Part shown: one piece after another, positions 1-7,969 of the stretch
How the letters are laid out: each line of letters begins with the position of its first letter
Position numbering within the stretch: the stretch's first letter is position 1
IMG/VR virus record: IMGVR_UViG_3300021134_000012
Location: 1 to 35,160 of that record
Reading direction: 5' to 3' (one strand)
Origin: a virus
DNA length: 35,160 bases
Made by a program: the position numbers and the translations under genes
The notes under the pieces: generated by a model
Told to the model about the DNA's origin: nothing
Databases searched by the model: none
Seen by the model: only the letters and a program-made list of their open reading frames with translations

Positions 1-351
1 GCTGCTTGCCTTCATGGTAGTCTTCTAAATGATATGGATATTGTTTTGATACCATGGGTAAGTAGTGCAGGTGATCCTCTTGATATGCTGCTTGAGATGA
101 AAGAAGCTACCAACGCAAAGCTTATCTACTTTCATCCTATTAAGGTAGCAACAGAAATGGGATACGTACCAGTAGTGTATCCTGATTCTTTAGATACACC
201 AAAAGAGTTTACACCCCATGGCCGGGAATCCTGGGCCCTACAGATCAATGATACTGCATATATTGATATCTCTATAACACTAAGACTATCTCCTCCCTGT
301 GCAGAAATAGAATGGAAAGAAATAGAACAATACCCTGAAGCTATGTGCTAA
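1..351 (+). CDS. Hypothetical protein, 5'-truncated by the window edge
   Basis: The frame is open from base 1 without a stop, so this is most likely the C-terminal part of a gene that begins before the window. The first in-frame ATG is at 34. The visible part contains a hydrophobic strand (IVLIPW) followed by an acidic helix (DPLDMLLEMKEA) and another strand (LIYFHP), an alternating alpha/beta pattern seen in small nucleotide-handling folds such as the nucleoside deoxyribosyltransferase-like group; that likeness is weak and I do not assign a function. It ends in TAA just before the promoter-like repeats at 353-420, so it probably closes the preceding transcription unit. Confidence 0.6.
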   Translation, partial: AACLHGSLLNDMDIVLIPWVSSAGDPLDMLLEMKEATNAKLIYFHPIKVATEMGYVPVVYPDSLDTPKEFTPHGRESWALQINDTAYIDISITLRLSPPCAEIEWKEIEQYPEAMC

Positions 352-352
352 C

Positions 353-420
353 TAACTTTGTTAGAAAATATTTTAGAAATCCTAACCAAGTATGATAATT
401 CTCACTACCTTTGTTAGAAA
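353..420 (+). promoter_or_regulatory. Tandem promoter-like repeats (two TAnnTTTG boxes)
   Basis: Two copies of CTTTGTTAGAAA lie at 356-367 and 409-420, a 53 bp step. Each is preceded so that it forms TAnnTTTG: TAACTTTG at 353-360 and TACCTTTG at 406-413. TAnnTTTG is the known -7 box of Bacteroidota promoters. I do not see a clear -33 TTTG at standard spacing for either copy, so a phage-specific or alternative factor could be involved. The element sits in the only gap between the first two genes. Confidence 0.5.
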
Positions 421-424
421 TATA

Positions 425-435
425 ACAACTACATA
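425..435 (+). promoter_or_regulatory. Leader motif ACAACTACATA, copy 1
   Basis: ACAACTACATA directly abuts the ATG at 436. The same 11-mer ends on the first base of the ATG at 7969, and CAACTACATA occurs again at 10889-10898 before the gene starting at 10910. Its position in leaders suggests a 5' UTR or translation-enhancing element in a phage that lacks Shine-Dalgarno sites; the role is inference. Confidence 0.4.
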
Positions 436-720
436 ATGGATACGTTTCAAACCGGCAGCACAGTCTTAACACAGACACCCACAAAGTTCTACTGGATTCT
501 TTATGGTACCAGGTCAGGATCATTAATTGGAAAATGTATTGCTATGCATCCTTTCCAATATATTCACAATACTAATCTCAATGACCCTAATCAAAAGTGG
601 GGAAAGATTAATCTCGTTAACTGGAAGGAGATAACTTCCGAAGAGTTCTCATTGTGGGCAGAGCTTAACCCTAATCTGGGTGAATCAACAGATATAGGAG
701 AAATTCATCAAATGGATTAA
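436..720 (+). CDS. Hypothetical protein, 94 aa
   Basis: I do not recognise this small protein. It is rich in aromatic residues (several Trp and Tyr) and has no obvious membrane segment, signal peptide or metal-binding cluster. The ATG at 436 is preferred because it directly follows the CAACTACATA leader element and the promoter-like box 30 bp upstream. It appears to be the first gene of the operon that leads through the co-chaperonin-like gene towards the terminase, with a 12 bp gap to the next start. A late-operon accessory role is only inferred from position. Confidence 0.65.
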   Translation: MDTFQTGSTVLTQTPTKFYWILYGTRSGSLIGKCIAMHPFQYIHNTNLNDPNQKWGKINLVNWKEITSEEFSLWAELNPNLGESTDIGEIHQMD

Positions 721-732
721 ACAATTAAATAT

Positions 733-1113
733 ATGATAGATATCGGAGTATCAGCACAAGAAAGAGCTGACATCAAAGCAGAAATGAAAAAGACACGAGA
801 GGCATACAATACTGACGTAAGTATTGGTGTACTTGGGGGTCGTGCACTGGTTCTTCCTATTATGGAAGAAGAGAAGGAAAGTCTGATCATCATGGATGAG
901 AAGATAAAAAAAGAACTGAAAGGAAATGGCCTTGAGAGGGCTATTGTAAAATCAGTAGGTGCCGATGTAAAGACCATTGTGCCCGGGGACATAGTGTATG
1001 TATACCCTAATCAATTTGAGGCAACTATAGCACTCAATGGGGTAGGTTATCTTGTATACCAGGAACGTGCAATAATTGCCAAAGATCTGGTACCGGTTAT
1101 TCCTCAACATTAA
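733..1113 (+). CDS. GroES-like co-chaperonin (Cpn10 fold), 126 aa
   Basis: The protein follows the order of GroES features. After a 30-residue N-terminal extension comes a strand with GGRALVLPI (35-43), then a flexible acidic segment carrying a hydrophobic tripeptide IIM (52-54) where GroES has the GroEL-binding IVL of its mobile loop. Next come AIVKSVG (70-76), matching GEVLAVG of GroES, then PGDIVYVYP (84-92), matching VGDIVIFND, and a final strand pair ending YLVYQERAIIAKDL. Phage co-chaperonins such as T4 gp31 replace host GroES so that GroEL can fold the capsid protein. Its place upstream of the terminase-portal-capsid block fits that role. The N-terminal extension is longer than in bacterial GroES. 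The family call rests on my reading of motifs, not on a search. Confidence 0.75.
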   Translation: MIDIGVSAQERADIKAEMKKTREAYNTDVSIGVLGGRALVLPIMEEEKESLIIMDEKIKKELKGNGLERAIVKSVGADVKTIVPGDIVYVYPNQFEATIALNGVGYLVYQERAIIAKDLVPVIPQH

Positions 1114-1122
1114 AAATAGTAT

Positions 1123-1371
1123 ATGAATCCAAATATAGTAGAATTAGTAGAAGAAAAAATAAAAGACTATCCTTCTAAAAAAGGTTTTGTTAGGATTTCT
1201 GATTCAGACAAGTTTATATTTTGGTGCATACCTGAATATGATGGTAATATAATGCATGAGATGACGTTAAGTAAAGAATTGCCTGTAGAAGAAGCTGTTA
1301 CTAAAATTGTTTCTTTTTACTTGCTGTACACTAATACAGATCTTCATGCAATGTTATCAAGTAAAACATAA
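1123..1371 (+). CDS. Hypothetical protein, 82 aa
   Basis: This small protein has no domain I recognise. It begins with an amphipathic helix-like segment (IVELVEEKIKDY), continues with strands around a central FWC, and ends with a helical stretch, suggesting a compact alpha/beta fold. The single Cys is not part of a cluster. It lies 9 bp after the co-chaperonin-like gene and 11 bp before the next gene, so it is probably cotranscribed with both. No start ambiguity is apparent. Confidence 0.6.
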   Translation: MNPNIVELVEEKIKDYPSKKGFVRISDSDKFIFWCIPEYDGNIMHEMTLSKELPVEEAVTKIVSFYLLYTNTDLHAMLSSKT

Positions 1372-1382
1372 AATATTTACTC

Positions 1383-1568
1383 ATGCAACACGTATTTGAG
1401 TTTGTAGCTAAGTTAGCCGATGATAAGATTGTGCATATGAACTATATAGGGAAGACTTCTCGTCATAGTAAAGTAACCGAAAAGATACTTGAAGATCTTA
1501 AAAAGGTATACAATATTGAACGTGATCAAGTAGTTGACCTTTATTTGAAACCAGTTAAAAAGAAATAA
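1383..1568 (+). CDS. Hypothetical small basic protein, 61 aa
   Basis: A 61-residue protein with a probable strand-helix arrangement and a lysine-rich C terminus (ending KPVKKK), compatible with nucleic-acid contact but not diagnostic. The stop codon overlaps the next start as TAATG, indicating translational coupling with the winged-helix-like gene that follows; this tight junction is the best support that the ORF is real. An antisense ORF over the same bases is a shadow. Confidence 0.55.
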   Translation: MQHVFEFVAKLADDKIVHMNYIGKTSRHSKVTEKILEDLKKVYNIERDQVVDLYLKPVKKK

Positions 1569-1978
1569 TGCAACAAGTAGCAATACAGAATGGAACAACC
1601 TTTGCTGATCGAGATGGTCAGCAATGGTTGGGCTTTTCTTTTAAGAAAAAGAAAACAAGTAAAAGAGATATTGCAACTGTTTATTTTCAATTACTTTCTG
1701 CGTTTAACAATCTTAAATTTAGTGATGGTGAAATAAGTTTACTTGCTCACATTGCTTTAAATAAAGGAATTGTTTCTGGTCCTTGTAAAATAGGTTATGT
1801 AGAAAACTATAACAGTTCTATAGCTGCTGTCGATAATACTATCAGTAAGTTGAAGAAAAAAAAGATTCTCATTAAAAAGGAGAATACTGTATTTCTTCAT
1901 CCTAAAGTAACATTGGATTTTAATAATCAGGATAACTTTATCTTCTCATTCAAATGCGTACTCGGGACAAATTCGTAA
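1568..1978 (+). CDS. Putative winged-helix DNA-binding protein, 136 aa
   Basis: The middle and C-terminal half read like a winged helix: a helix (FSDGEISLLAHIALNKGI, about 55-72), a short linker, then a helix with a basic end (AVDNTISKLKKKKILIKK) followed by a beta-wing (ENTVFLHPKV). This is the pattern of phage regulators and of the DNA-binding part of some small terminase subunits. Because it lies four genes upstream of the large terminase and no other small subunit is obvious, it is one candidate for TerS, but this is inference from position. It starts by TAATG overlap with the previous gene and overlaps the next gene by 25 bp. Confidence 0.6.
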   Translation: MQQVAIQNGTTFADRDGQQWLGFSFKKKKTSKRDIATVYFQLLSAFNNLKFSDGEISLLAHIALNKGIVSGPCKIGYVENYNSSIAAVDNTISKLKKKKILIKKENTVFLHPKVTLDFNNQDNFIFSFKCVLGTNS

Positions 1979-2406
1979 ATCTACCGGCTGCAGATATTAT
2001 AAATCATAGGAGTGGCAACAAGACAATTGACCCTATATATAAAATACCTGAAGACAAAATAACTGAAGATTGTATAGCAGCAGTGGCAGAACAGTTAGGT
2101 ATTAGTAAGGGGGTTGTTCGAGAGATTCATAATTTTCAGTGGGCAAAAGTCAAAGAAGGTACCGATACATTCAGAACTATTCATGTCTCTAAGTTCTTTA
2201 AATTAAGGTTGAGTCAGTTTAAAGTACCAATGTATATTGATGAGATCAAAAAAGAAATAGCATATATTGAAGGAAGACTTGAAGAATCTTTAAGACCAAC
2301 TAAAAGAAAAGAACTTCAGGAAAAGAAAAAAGTATTGGAAGAAAAAATAGAGGTACTTAATGTACAGCTTGCAAAATGTGTTCAACGTAAACAAAAGAAT
2401 ATATGA
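1954..2406 (+). CDS. Putative HU-like domain protein with C-terminal coiled coil, 150 aa
   Basis: Residues about 36-90 resemble the HU/IHF pattern: a helix pair (CIAAVAEQLGISKGVVREI), a second helix with WAKVKEG, then a strand RTIHV where HU proteins carry the V-I-P-G-F-G segment, here degenerate (KFFKLRLSQF). The rest (about 95-150) is a charged coiled coil rich in Glu and Lys. Crassviruses are known to encode HU/IHF-like proteins, some of them virion components. Alternatively the helix-plus-coiled-coil layout would also suit a small terminase subunit. The gene overlaps its upstream neighbour by 25 bp and its downstream neighbour by an ATGA junction. Confidence 0.6.
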   Translation: MRTRDKFVNLPAADIINHRSGNKTIDPIYKIPEDKITEDCIAAVAEQLGISKGVVREIHNFQWAKVKEGTDTFRTIHVSKFFKLRLSQFKVPMYIDEIKKEIAYIEGRLEESLRPTKRKELQEKKKVLEEKIEVLNVQLAKCVQRKQKNI

Positions 2407-2792
2407 AAATAGAATTTGGAAAATTGCTTGAAGGAATTGGCAATGCTGTATTTATAAAAGATTCAGTAGAGAAAATAGCTGCTGAAAGAATAGCTATTTG
2501 TAATGAGTGTCCTCATTACTCACCTAATGTACTGAAAGCCGGAGGTGGTCCATTTATGCGTAAGGATAACTTTTGTACAGATTGTGGCTGCAATATGTAT
2601 TTGAAGACAAGAGCAATGTCTGCTTTTTGCCCTCTTGGTGGTATTGGTTCTCATTTCCCAGATGAGGTATCAAAATGGCCAGCTCTGACAACAGATGGTG
2701 AAGCTGCAGAGAAGATTCTTGAAACACCTGAGCTCAAGAAAGATATTGATGCCTACAAGATAAAACTAATGCAAAACAAAATTGAAGAGTAA
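2403..2792 (+). CDS. Cysteine-cluster (probable zinc-binding) phage protein, 129 aa
   Basis: A cluster of six cysteines, C33-x2-C36, C58-x2-C61-x-C63 and C76, with surrounding text CNECP, CTDCGC and CPLG, matches a recurrent small phage domain in which paired CxxC motifs probably bind zinc; I know the pattern but not its function. The N-terminal 30 residues form a helix, and the C-terminal 40 residues are charged and probably helical. It is coupled to both neighbours (ATGA upstream, TAATG downstream) and sits just before the terminase, a common place for this family in Bacteroidota phages. A DNA-packaging or assembly accessory role is inference. Confidence 0.7.
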   Translation: MKIEFGKLLEGIGNAVFIKDSVEKIAAERIAICNECPHYSPNVLKAGGGPFMRKDNFCTDCGCNMYLKTRAMSAFCPLGGIGSHFPDEVSKWPALTTDGEAAEKILETPELKKDIDAYKIKLMQNKIEE

Positions 2793-3103
2793 TGGCAACG
2801 GTTAAGAAACAGATATACATCAATACTGAACTTGAGTGGGCTGAACAAAAACTTCAGGAATGGAAGCAGTATGTTGATGAAAACCCTTTTCAACACATGA
2901 AGGATCGTATTGAGTTCAAGCCTACTGCTAAAGGAGGATTGATACCAATGGTGATTGCATCAATTGAATCACAGATAAAGTGTGTTCGGGATACGATGAA
3001 AGAATATCTTGTACTTTTGGAACAAGTTGATAAAATGCGACAGGCTGAAGAACACAAGAAGAAAGATGTGAAAGGTGGTGCTGATCGACCATCCAGAATG
3101 TAA
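2792..3103 (+). CDS. Hypothetical protein preceding terminase, 103 aa
   Basis: A mostly helical, charged protein: an N-terminal helix with two Trp (WAEQKLQEWKQYV), then a linker, then a long helix (VIASIESQIKCVRDTMKEYLVLLEQVDKMRQAEEHKKK) and a basic tail. It is joined to both the preceding cysteine-cluster gene and the terminase gene by TAATG overlaps. Small helical proteins directly upstream of TerL are sometimes small terminase subunits, so this is another TerS candidate, though no helix-turn-helix is clear. Confidence 0.65.
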   Translation: MATVKKQIYINTELEWAEQKLQEWKQYVDENPFQHMKDRIEFKPTAKGGLIPMVIASIESQIKCVRDTMKEYLVLLEQVDKMRQAEEHKKKDVKGGADRPSRM

Positions 3104-5166
3104 TGATAGTTGAAAAGAAAATAAAAGAGATTAAATTCTCGGACTTCTTTAAAAACAAGAAGAGCATTCCTCCAAGGGGGTCAGATGCTTATGACAAACT
3201 TGTAAAGGAAGAAGAGGCAAGATGTTTAGGGGGTGGCATGGTCGATGGAGTATTTTTCTCCGGCTGGCTTTACTGGCACCTTAATCATTGGTGGATACGT
3301 GATGACATTGAGGACGAGTATGAAAATATTGTAAGACGTAAATTATTACCTTCTCTCCGGGACAATGAGTGGATAGTTGCTCAATACCTTGAGGAATGTA
3401 GAGTAGAAAAGAAAGGTTACCTGCATATAGGTGTACGCCAGTTTGGTAAGAGTGAGATTATGGCTTCTTACCAGGGTTATCATGCAACACTGTTTCAGAA
3501 TACACAGAATGTAATAGTAGGTGGTAATGACTCTGACTTATCACTGTTAAAAGATAAAATTGACTTTGGTCTAAAAAATCTTTGGGAAGGATTACGTATC
3601 CCAATGCTTGATAAAGACTGGAGAAAACCCATGGTTCGTCTGGGACTTAAAGCAAAAGACAACGATGATGAAGTATGGTCATATCTTATCATCAGGAACG
3701 TAGCGGATGGTAAGAATACAGAAGGTCCTGCCGGTGTTACAGCTAAGGCTTATGCAACCGATGAGATTGGTAAGTTTCCATTTGCACAATCTTTTGAAGC
3801 TGCAAAGCCGGCCTTTAAATCTAAATTCGGTTGGCGTTGTGTTCCTTTGCTCTTTGGAACCGGAGGCTCTTTTGAAAAGGGAGCTGATGCTGAACGATTC
3901 TTTTATCACCCGGATGCCAACAACTTTCTGGCAATAACTGATCCTATAACAGCCGAAAGAACGTGTGTGTTTATGTCGGGTCTGTACCGCCTTGATTGCA
4001 AGTATGAAACTACGCTTGGTGATTATCTTCGGAAGGAAGGAAAAATAACACATGATACAAAAGAGCTGGATAAAATACCATTCCATGCTTCTGACAAAAT
4101 AAAAGCCCTTGAGACAATCAAGGCAGAAAGAGCAAATAAAGCACTTGACCCTGATCAGACAGAGTACCTGAAACTTATCATGTACTATCCTCTAACTCCA
4201 AAAGAGTGTTTCCTTTCTTCATCTGAAAATTACTTCAATGGAGATATTGCCCGAAACCAGAAAGAAAGACTCGAGGTCATGTTTCCTGGGCTCAAGGTCG
4301 GTATGTATGTTGACCTCTATGAAGAGGAGGATATTGTAAAACACAAACCTTCAACCAGATTACCTGTCTCTTCATTCCCTAAAGGACCAAAAGAAGATAC
4401 CAACTGCCCGATAGTAATACTAGAGCACCCCGGCCCTGTGCCTCCTTATGGTTTATTTGTTGCTGGGATTGACCCTTACCGTTTTGAGAAAGCTCCAAAC
4501 TCGGATTCATTGGGGGCAATTTATATATTTAAAAGAGCATATGATGCTTTGAGTGATAACTTTCAAGACATGCCGGTTGCTTGGTACGTGGCTAGGCCAG
4601 ACAGCAAAGACACTTGGAACAACAATGTAAGACTACTGATCAAGTACTACAATGCAATTGCACTTTGCGAAAATGATGAGATGTCATTTATTGATTATAT
4701 GATTGCAAAAGGGGATGGTCACATGCTCATGGATACTCCTGATTGGATCAAAGAGTACAGTCCTACAAGTAGTGCTAACCTCAGACAGAAAGGTGTAAGC
4801 TCTTCCCCAAGAAACATTGAGCTGTTTAATACTAACCTAAAGCAGTACATGGAAGAGTACTTTGCATCTGCTCCGGTTCCCGGCTCTGAGGAGACAAGAA
4901 AGGTACTTGGTGTTGCCAAGATTTACGATTCTGTATTACTTGATGAGATTATTAAATGGAACAAAGATGGTAACTTTGACCGCATCAGGGCATTGTCAAT
5001 TGCAATTACCTGTGCAAGAAAAATGGATTTACAGCGTATTCAACCACAAGTTGAAGATAATGAACCACAAGTAGTAAAACCTAAACGGAGAAGAAGTGGT
5101 CCATTTAAAGAAATGAACAGTACTATATTTGGCCCGAGAGGGAGTATAAACAGACTTTTTAAATAA
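3103..5166 (+). CDS. terL: Terminase large subunit
   Basis: This is the DNA-packaging motor: an N-terminal ATPase translocates genome into the prohead and a C-terminal RNase H-like nuclease cuts it. Visible motifs are a Walker A-type loop GVRQFGKSE (110-118, like the RQxGKS/T form of phage terminases), a Walker B/catalytic acid pair ATDEIGKF (D220, E221), a coupling-type GTGGS (252-256), and nuclease acids at D457 in FVAGIDPYRF, E523/D525 in CENDE, and D626 in NFDRIRAL. Length (687 aa) is within the crAss-like TerL range. The C terminus is strongly basic (KPKRRRSG). It is coupled to the gene before it by TAATG and lies 7 bp before the portal gene, as in many tailed phages. Confidence 0.93.
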   Translation: MIVEKKIKEIKFSDFFKNKKSIPPRGSDAYDKLVKEEEARCLGGGMVDGVFFSGWLYWHLNHWWIRDDIEDEYENIVRRKLLPSLRDNEWIVAQYLEECRVEKKGYLHIGVRQFGKSEIMASYQGYHATLFQNTQNVIVGGNDSDLSLLKDKIDFGLKNLWEGLRIPMLDKDWRKPMVRLGLKAKDNDDEVWSYLIIRNVADGKNTEGPAGVTAKAYATDEIGKFPFAQSFEAAKPAFKSKFGWRCVPLLFGTGGSFEKGADAERFFYHPDANNFLAITDPITAERTCVFMSGLYRLDCKYETTLGDYLRKEGKITHDTKELDKIPFHASDKIKALETIKAERANKALDPDQTEYLKLIMYYPLTPKECFLSSSENYFNGDIARNQKERLEVMFPGLKVGMYVDLYEEEDIVKHKPSTRLPVSSFPKGPKEDTNCPIVILEHPGPVPPYGLFVAGIDPYRFEKAPNSDSLGAIYIFKRAYDALSDNFQDMPVAWYVARPDSKDTWNNNVRLLIKYYNAIALCENDEMSFIDYMIAKGDGHMLMDTPDWIKEYSPTSSANLRQKGVSSSPRNIELFNTNLKQYMEEYFASAPVPGSEETRKVLGVAKIYDSVLLDEIIKWNKDGNFDRIRALSIAITCARKMDLQRIQPQVEDNEPQVVKPKRRRSGPFKEMNSTIFGPRGSINRLFK

Positions 5167-5173
5167 TTGCAAT

Positions 5174-7849
5174 ATGGCAATCATAAAATACTTAGCCGAA
5201 TACAATGCACCTCAAGAGGTGCTTTTGAATTTATTTCCAGACCAGTTTATCGGAGAGGGTCTTGACATTGATTCTAATAGACGAATCACTGACAAGGCAG
5301 GTAACGTAATACCTATGCCTCGGCAGCATGTAGATGGTATTACCAAACGCTCTGGTAACTGGTGGAAGATAAACATGGACTATTTTTATACTGTTGCACT
5401 TGCTCAGTATAACTACCAGCGTATTAGGATAGTTCGTAACTATGAATTGATGAAAGGTAAACTTCGTCCTGAAGATTTCTATGCAGAAGGACCAGTCATG
5501 TCATTTGTAGATGAACTTATTCGTGATGCTGACCTACCTGCATATGTACAGCATTATCCTATTCTCAACCCACCAATTAATACAATGGTAGGTGAAAAAA
5601 GTAAAAGACCTGATGTAGCCAGACCAAAAGCAGTAGATGATCAATCCAAGAATGAAGAGGCCCAATTTTATACCAAGCTATATCAAACCTATATTATTGA
5701 TAGTGCAAAACAAAAAATCGCTGAAGATCTTAAACAGCAAGGTGTAGATACTTCTGACATTGAAGGTTTTGATAAACAAGTAGACCAACTTACTACTGAG
5801 AAAGTAAAAGAGTACATGATGGATTATACTTCTGCTGCGGAAGTATGGGCATCTAATATGCTTCAGGCATTGAAACGTGAGTTTAATTTAAAAGAAGAAT
5901 TTGAACAAGGTTTCCGTGACTTACTTATAAGCAACAGAGAGTTCTTCCATAACTATGAAGACCGTAGTCGTACAGGGTTTAAAGCAGAGAAAGTCAATCC
6001 TAAAAATGTATGGTGGCTTACTACACCTGATAAAAAATATATCAAGGATGCATATGCTGCCGGCCTGATTGAAATAATGGAACTTAGTGAAATCATCAAC
6101 AAGTATGATCTTACTGAAGAAGAGATAGACCACCTTCGTAACTATGCAATGCAAGCTTTCTATCCTTATTCAAGGACTACCAACCTTGAGGCAGGTAAGA
6201 CAGGTGCTGAGAGCATTCAGTACAATGCCTATGATGATCTGGTTCTGAGAGAAAGGCAGAACATGGAAGCCTGGATGAACAACGATAACAACCAAGATGT
6301 CAATGGTCTTCTTGGTAATGCAGCCCCATCTGTAGGTACATTTGGTAACCGCTTCATTGTTACTACTGCTTACTGGTTATCAAAACGTAAAATTGGTCTA
6401 CTGACTTACATTGATAAAGATGGTAACATACAATCAGATATGGTTGATGATAACTACAAAGACGGTCAACATCCTCAAGAATTATCTATTGAATGGAAAT
6501 GGGAGAACCAGTGGTACAAAGGTGTAAAGATTGGTGATGACATTTACTATGTTGAGCCACTTGAAATCCTAGACTATTGTCCTATCATTGGTGTTGTACA
6601 TGAAATTGAAAATACAGTTTCTACATCTCTTGTGGATTTGATGAAACCTTTTCAGACACTTTACAATATCTGCATGAATCAACTCTACAGATTGCTTGAA
6701 AAAGAAAAAGGTAAAGTGCTTCTGATGTCTCGCCGGCACGTACCTCTACAGAAGAATGGTACATACGAAGACAGTATGGAAATATGGGAACGCCAGGCAG
6801 AAGAGCAAGGTGTTATCTGGGTTGATGATAGTCCTGACAATTTAAAAAAGCCATCTTCTTTTAACCAGTACACTGTAATTGACTGGACACTTTCTCAACA
6901 AATGCAAACACGCTATGAATTAGCAATGCAGTTGAAGAATGAATGTTGGGAATTGATTGGTATTAATAAGCAACGACTTGGATCAATTACTGCATCTGAA
7001 TCGGCAACCGGTACAAATACAGCAGTATCACAATCCTATGCTCAGACAGAGCCATACTTTGTTCAACAGGAGTATATTGAAAATCAAGAGCTTCAATGTG
7101 TACTTGATATGGCATTATACCTTGAAGCAAGGAAACCAGATTCTACATTAAGCTTTATTGATAACGAGGGTGGAAATGCCTTCGTAAAAATTCAAACAGA
7201 GACTCATTTAAAAAATCGTGACATCAAACTCTTTATGACATCAAGGTCAGATGATATGAGAGTCTTCCAGCAAATCCAAGGTCTGGCCCAGGCAGCAATG
7301 CAAAATGGAGCAAGTCTATACGAAGTTGCACAAATGTATACAGAGACATCTACTCGCAAGCTTCTTGATGTATACAAGAAACTCAAAGAGAAGAATGACC
7401 AAATGCTACAACAGAAACAGCAGATGGAACAACAAGCACAGCAGATGGAACAGCAAAAGATGGAACAAGAATCTGCAAGAGAAGATAAATATCATCAAGA
7501 TGAGATACAGGTAAAGACTTATGAAATTGATACCAAGGCCAATACTGAATTGACTATTGCTCAAATTAAAGAGCGTATGAAGATGGCTGAAATCAATCGT
7601 GCTACAGACGAACCGGATTTTCTTGATATCATGGCACACCATCAAAAAGAACAAGAATCAATCTATAAACGTGATATAGAAGATATGAAAGTTCAAATGA
7701 TGAAAGAAAAGTTAGCTCAGGAGAATATGAAAGCCGGTACTGATGCTCAACATAAAGAAAGAAAACTTGCCCTTGAGTCAGAACGAAATGATATTGAAAA
7801 GGATAAAGTGAAGATGATGAAGAAAAAGATATCCTCTAACTCAAAGTGA
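5174..7849 (+). CDS. Portal protein, crAss-like, 891 aa
   Basis: Identified by its place directly after terL, its size and sequence features I associate with crAss-like portals: an N-terminal aromatic segment with NYELMKGKLRPEDF, and a later stretch (about 594-650) with INKQRLGSITASESATG and a QSYAQTEP region. The portal forms the dodecameric ring at one capsid vertex through which DNA is packaged and ejected. The C-terminal 150 residues are a Gln/Met/Lys/Glu-rich coiled coil (the QQKQQMEQQ tract at about 740-770), suggesting a long barrel or a helical extension into the capsid. The gene ends in TGA within the TGATAGGTTATTT element shared with another gene end at 24004. Confidence 0.85.
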   Translation: MAIIKYLAEYNAPQEVLLNLFPDQFIGEGLDIDSNRRITDKAGNVIPMPRQHVDGITKRSGNWWKINMDYFYTVALAQYNYQRIRIVRNYELMKGKLRPEDFYAEGPVMSFVDELIRDADLPAYVQHYPILNPPINTMVGEKSKRPDVARPKAVDDQSKNEEAQFYTKLYQTYIIDSAKQKIAEDLKQQGVDTSDIEGFDKQVDQLTTEKVKEYMMDYTSAAEVWASNMLQALKREFNLKEEFEQGFRDLLISNREFFHNYEDRSRTGFKAEKVNPKNVWWLTTPDKKYIKDAYAAGLIEIMELSEIINKYDLTEEEIDHLRNYAMQAFYPYSRTTNLEAGKTGAESIQYNAYDDLVLRERQNMEAWMNNDNNQDVNGLLGNAAPSVGTFGNRFIVTTAYWLSKRKIGLLTYIDKDGNIQSDMVDDNYKDGQHPQELSIEWKWENQWYKGVKIGDDIYYVEPLEILDYCPIIGVVHEIENTVSTSLVDLMKPFQTLYNICMNQLYRLLEKEKGKVLLMSRRHVPLQKNGTYEDSMEIWERQAEEQGVIWVDDSPDNLKKPSSFNQYTVIDWTLSQQMQTRYELAMQLKNECWELIGINKQRLGSITASESATGTNTAVSQSYAQTEPYFVQQEYIENQELQCVLDMALYLEARKPDSTLSFIDNEGGNAFVKIQTETHLKNRDIKLFMTSRSDDMRVFQQIQGLAQAAMQNGASLYEVAQMYTETSTRKLLDVYKKLKEKNDQMLQQKQQMEQQAQQMEQQKMEQESAREDKYHQDEIQVKTYEIDTKANTELTIAQIKERMKMAEINRATDEPDFLDIMAHHQKEQESIYKRDIEDMKVQMMKEKLAQENMKAGTDAQHKERKLALESERNDIEKDKVKMMKKKISSNSK

Positions 7850-7859
7850 TAGGTTATTT
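7847..7859 (+). repeat. 13-mer straddling a stop codon, copy 1 (TGATAGGTTATTT)
   Basis: The 13-mer begins with the TGA stop of the portal gene. An identical copy at 24004-24016 begins with the TGA of another gene that also precedes an intergenic gap. Here it continues into an uninterrupted T run, but I see no matching upstream stem, so it is not a typical intrinsic terminator. Confidence 0.4.
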
Positions 7860-7938
7860 TTTTTGATTAACGGCATATAGAAAACAATATTTTTTAACTA
7901 GTCAAGGTAAAAAGTTGTTGGTTACATCAAAGCAGCTT

Positions 7939-7969
7939 TACCTTTACATCAACAAATTACAACTACATA
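7939..7969 (+). promoter_or_regulatory. Promoter/leader module before the scaffold gene
   Basis: TACCTTTA at 7939-7946 resembles the TAnnTTTG box and lies exactly 30 bp before the ATG at 7969. The other TACCTTT box (406) is also exactly 30 bp before its ATG (436). The intervening sequence ends in the identical ACAACTACATA (7959-7969). A TTG-TTG at 7915-7920 is placed 18 bp upstream of the box, close to where a -33 element should be. This looks like a second copy of the same control module. Confidence 0.45.

Noticed and set aside
3679-4086. Antisense ORF of 135 codons within terL
   Set aside because: A shadow frame of a strongly supported gene, with no motif, leader or matching neighbour on the - strand.
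7915-7968. TTG start adding 18 residues to the scaffold candidate
   Set aside because: The added stretch overlaps the promoter-leader module; ATG at 7969 with the ACAACTACATA leader is the better start.
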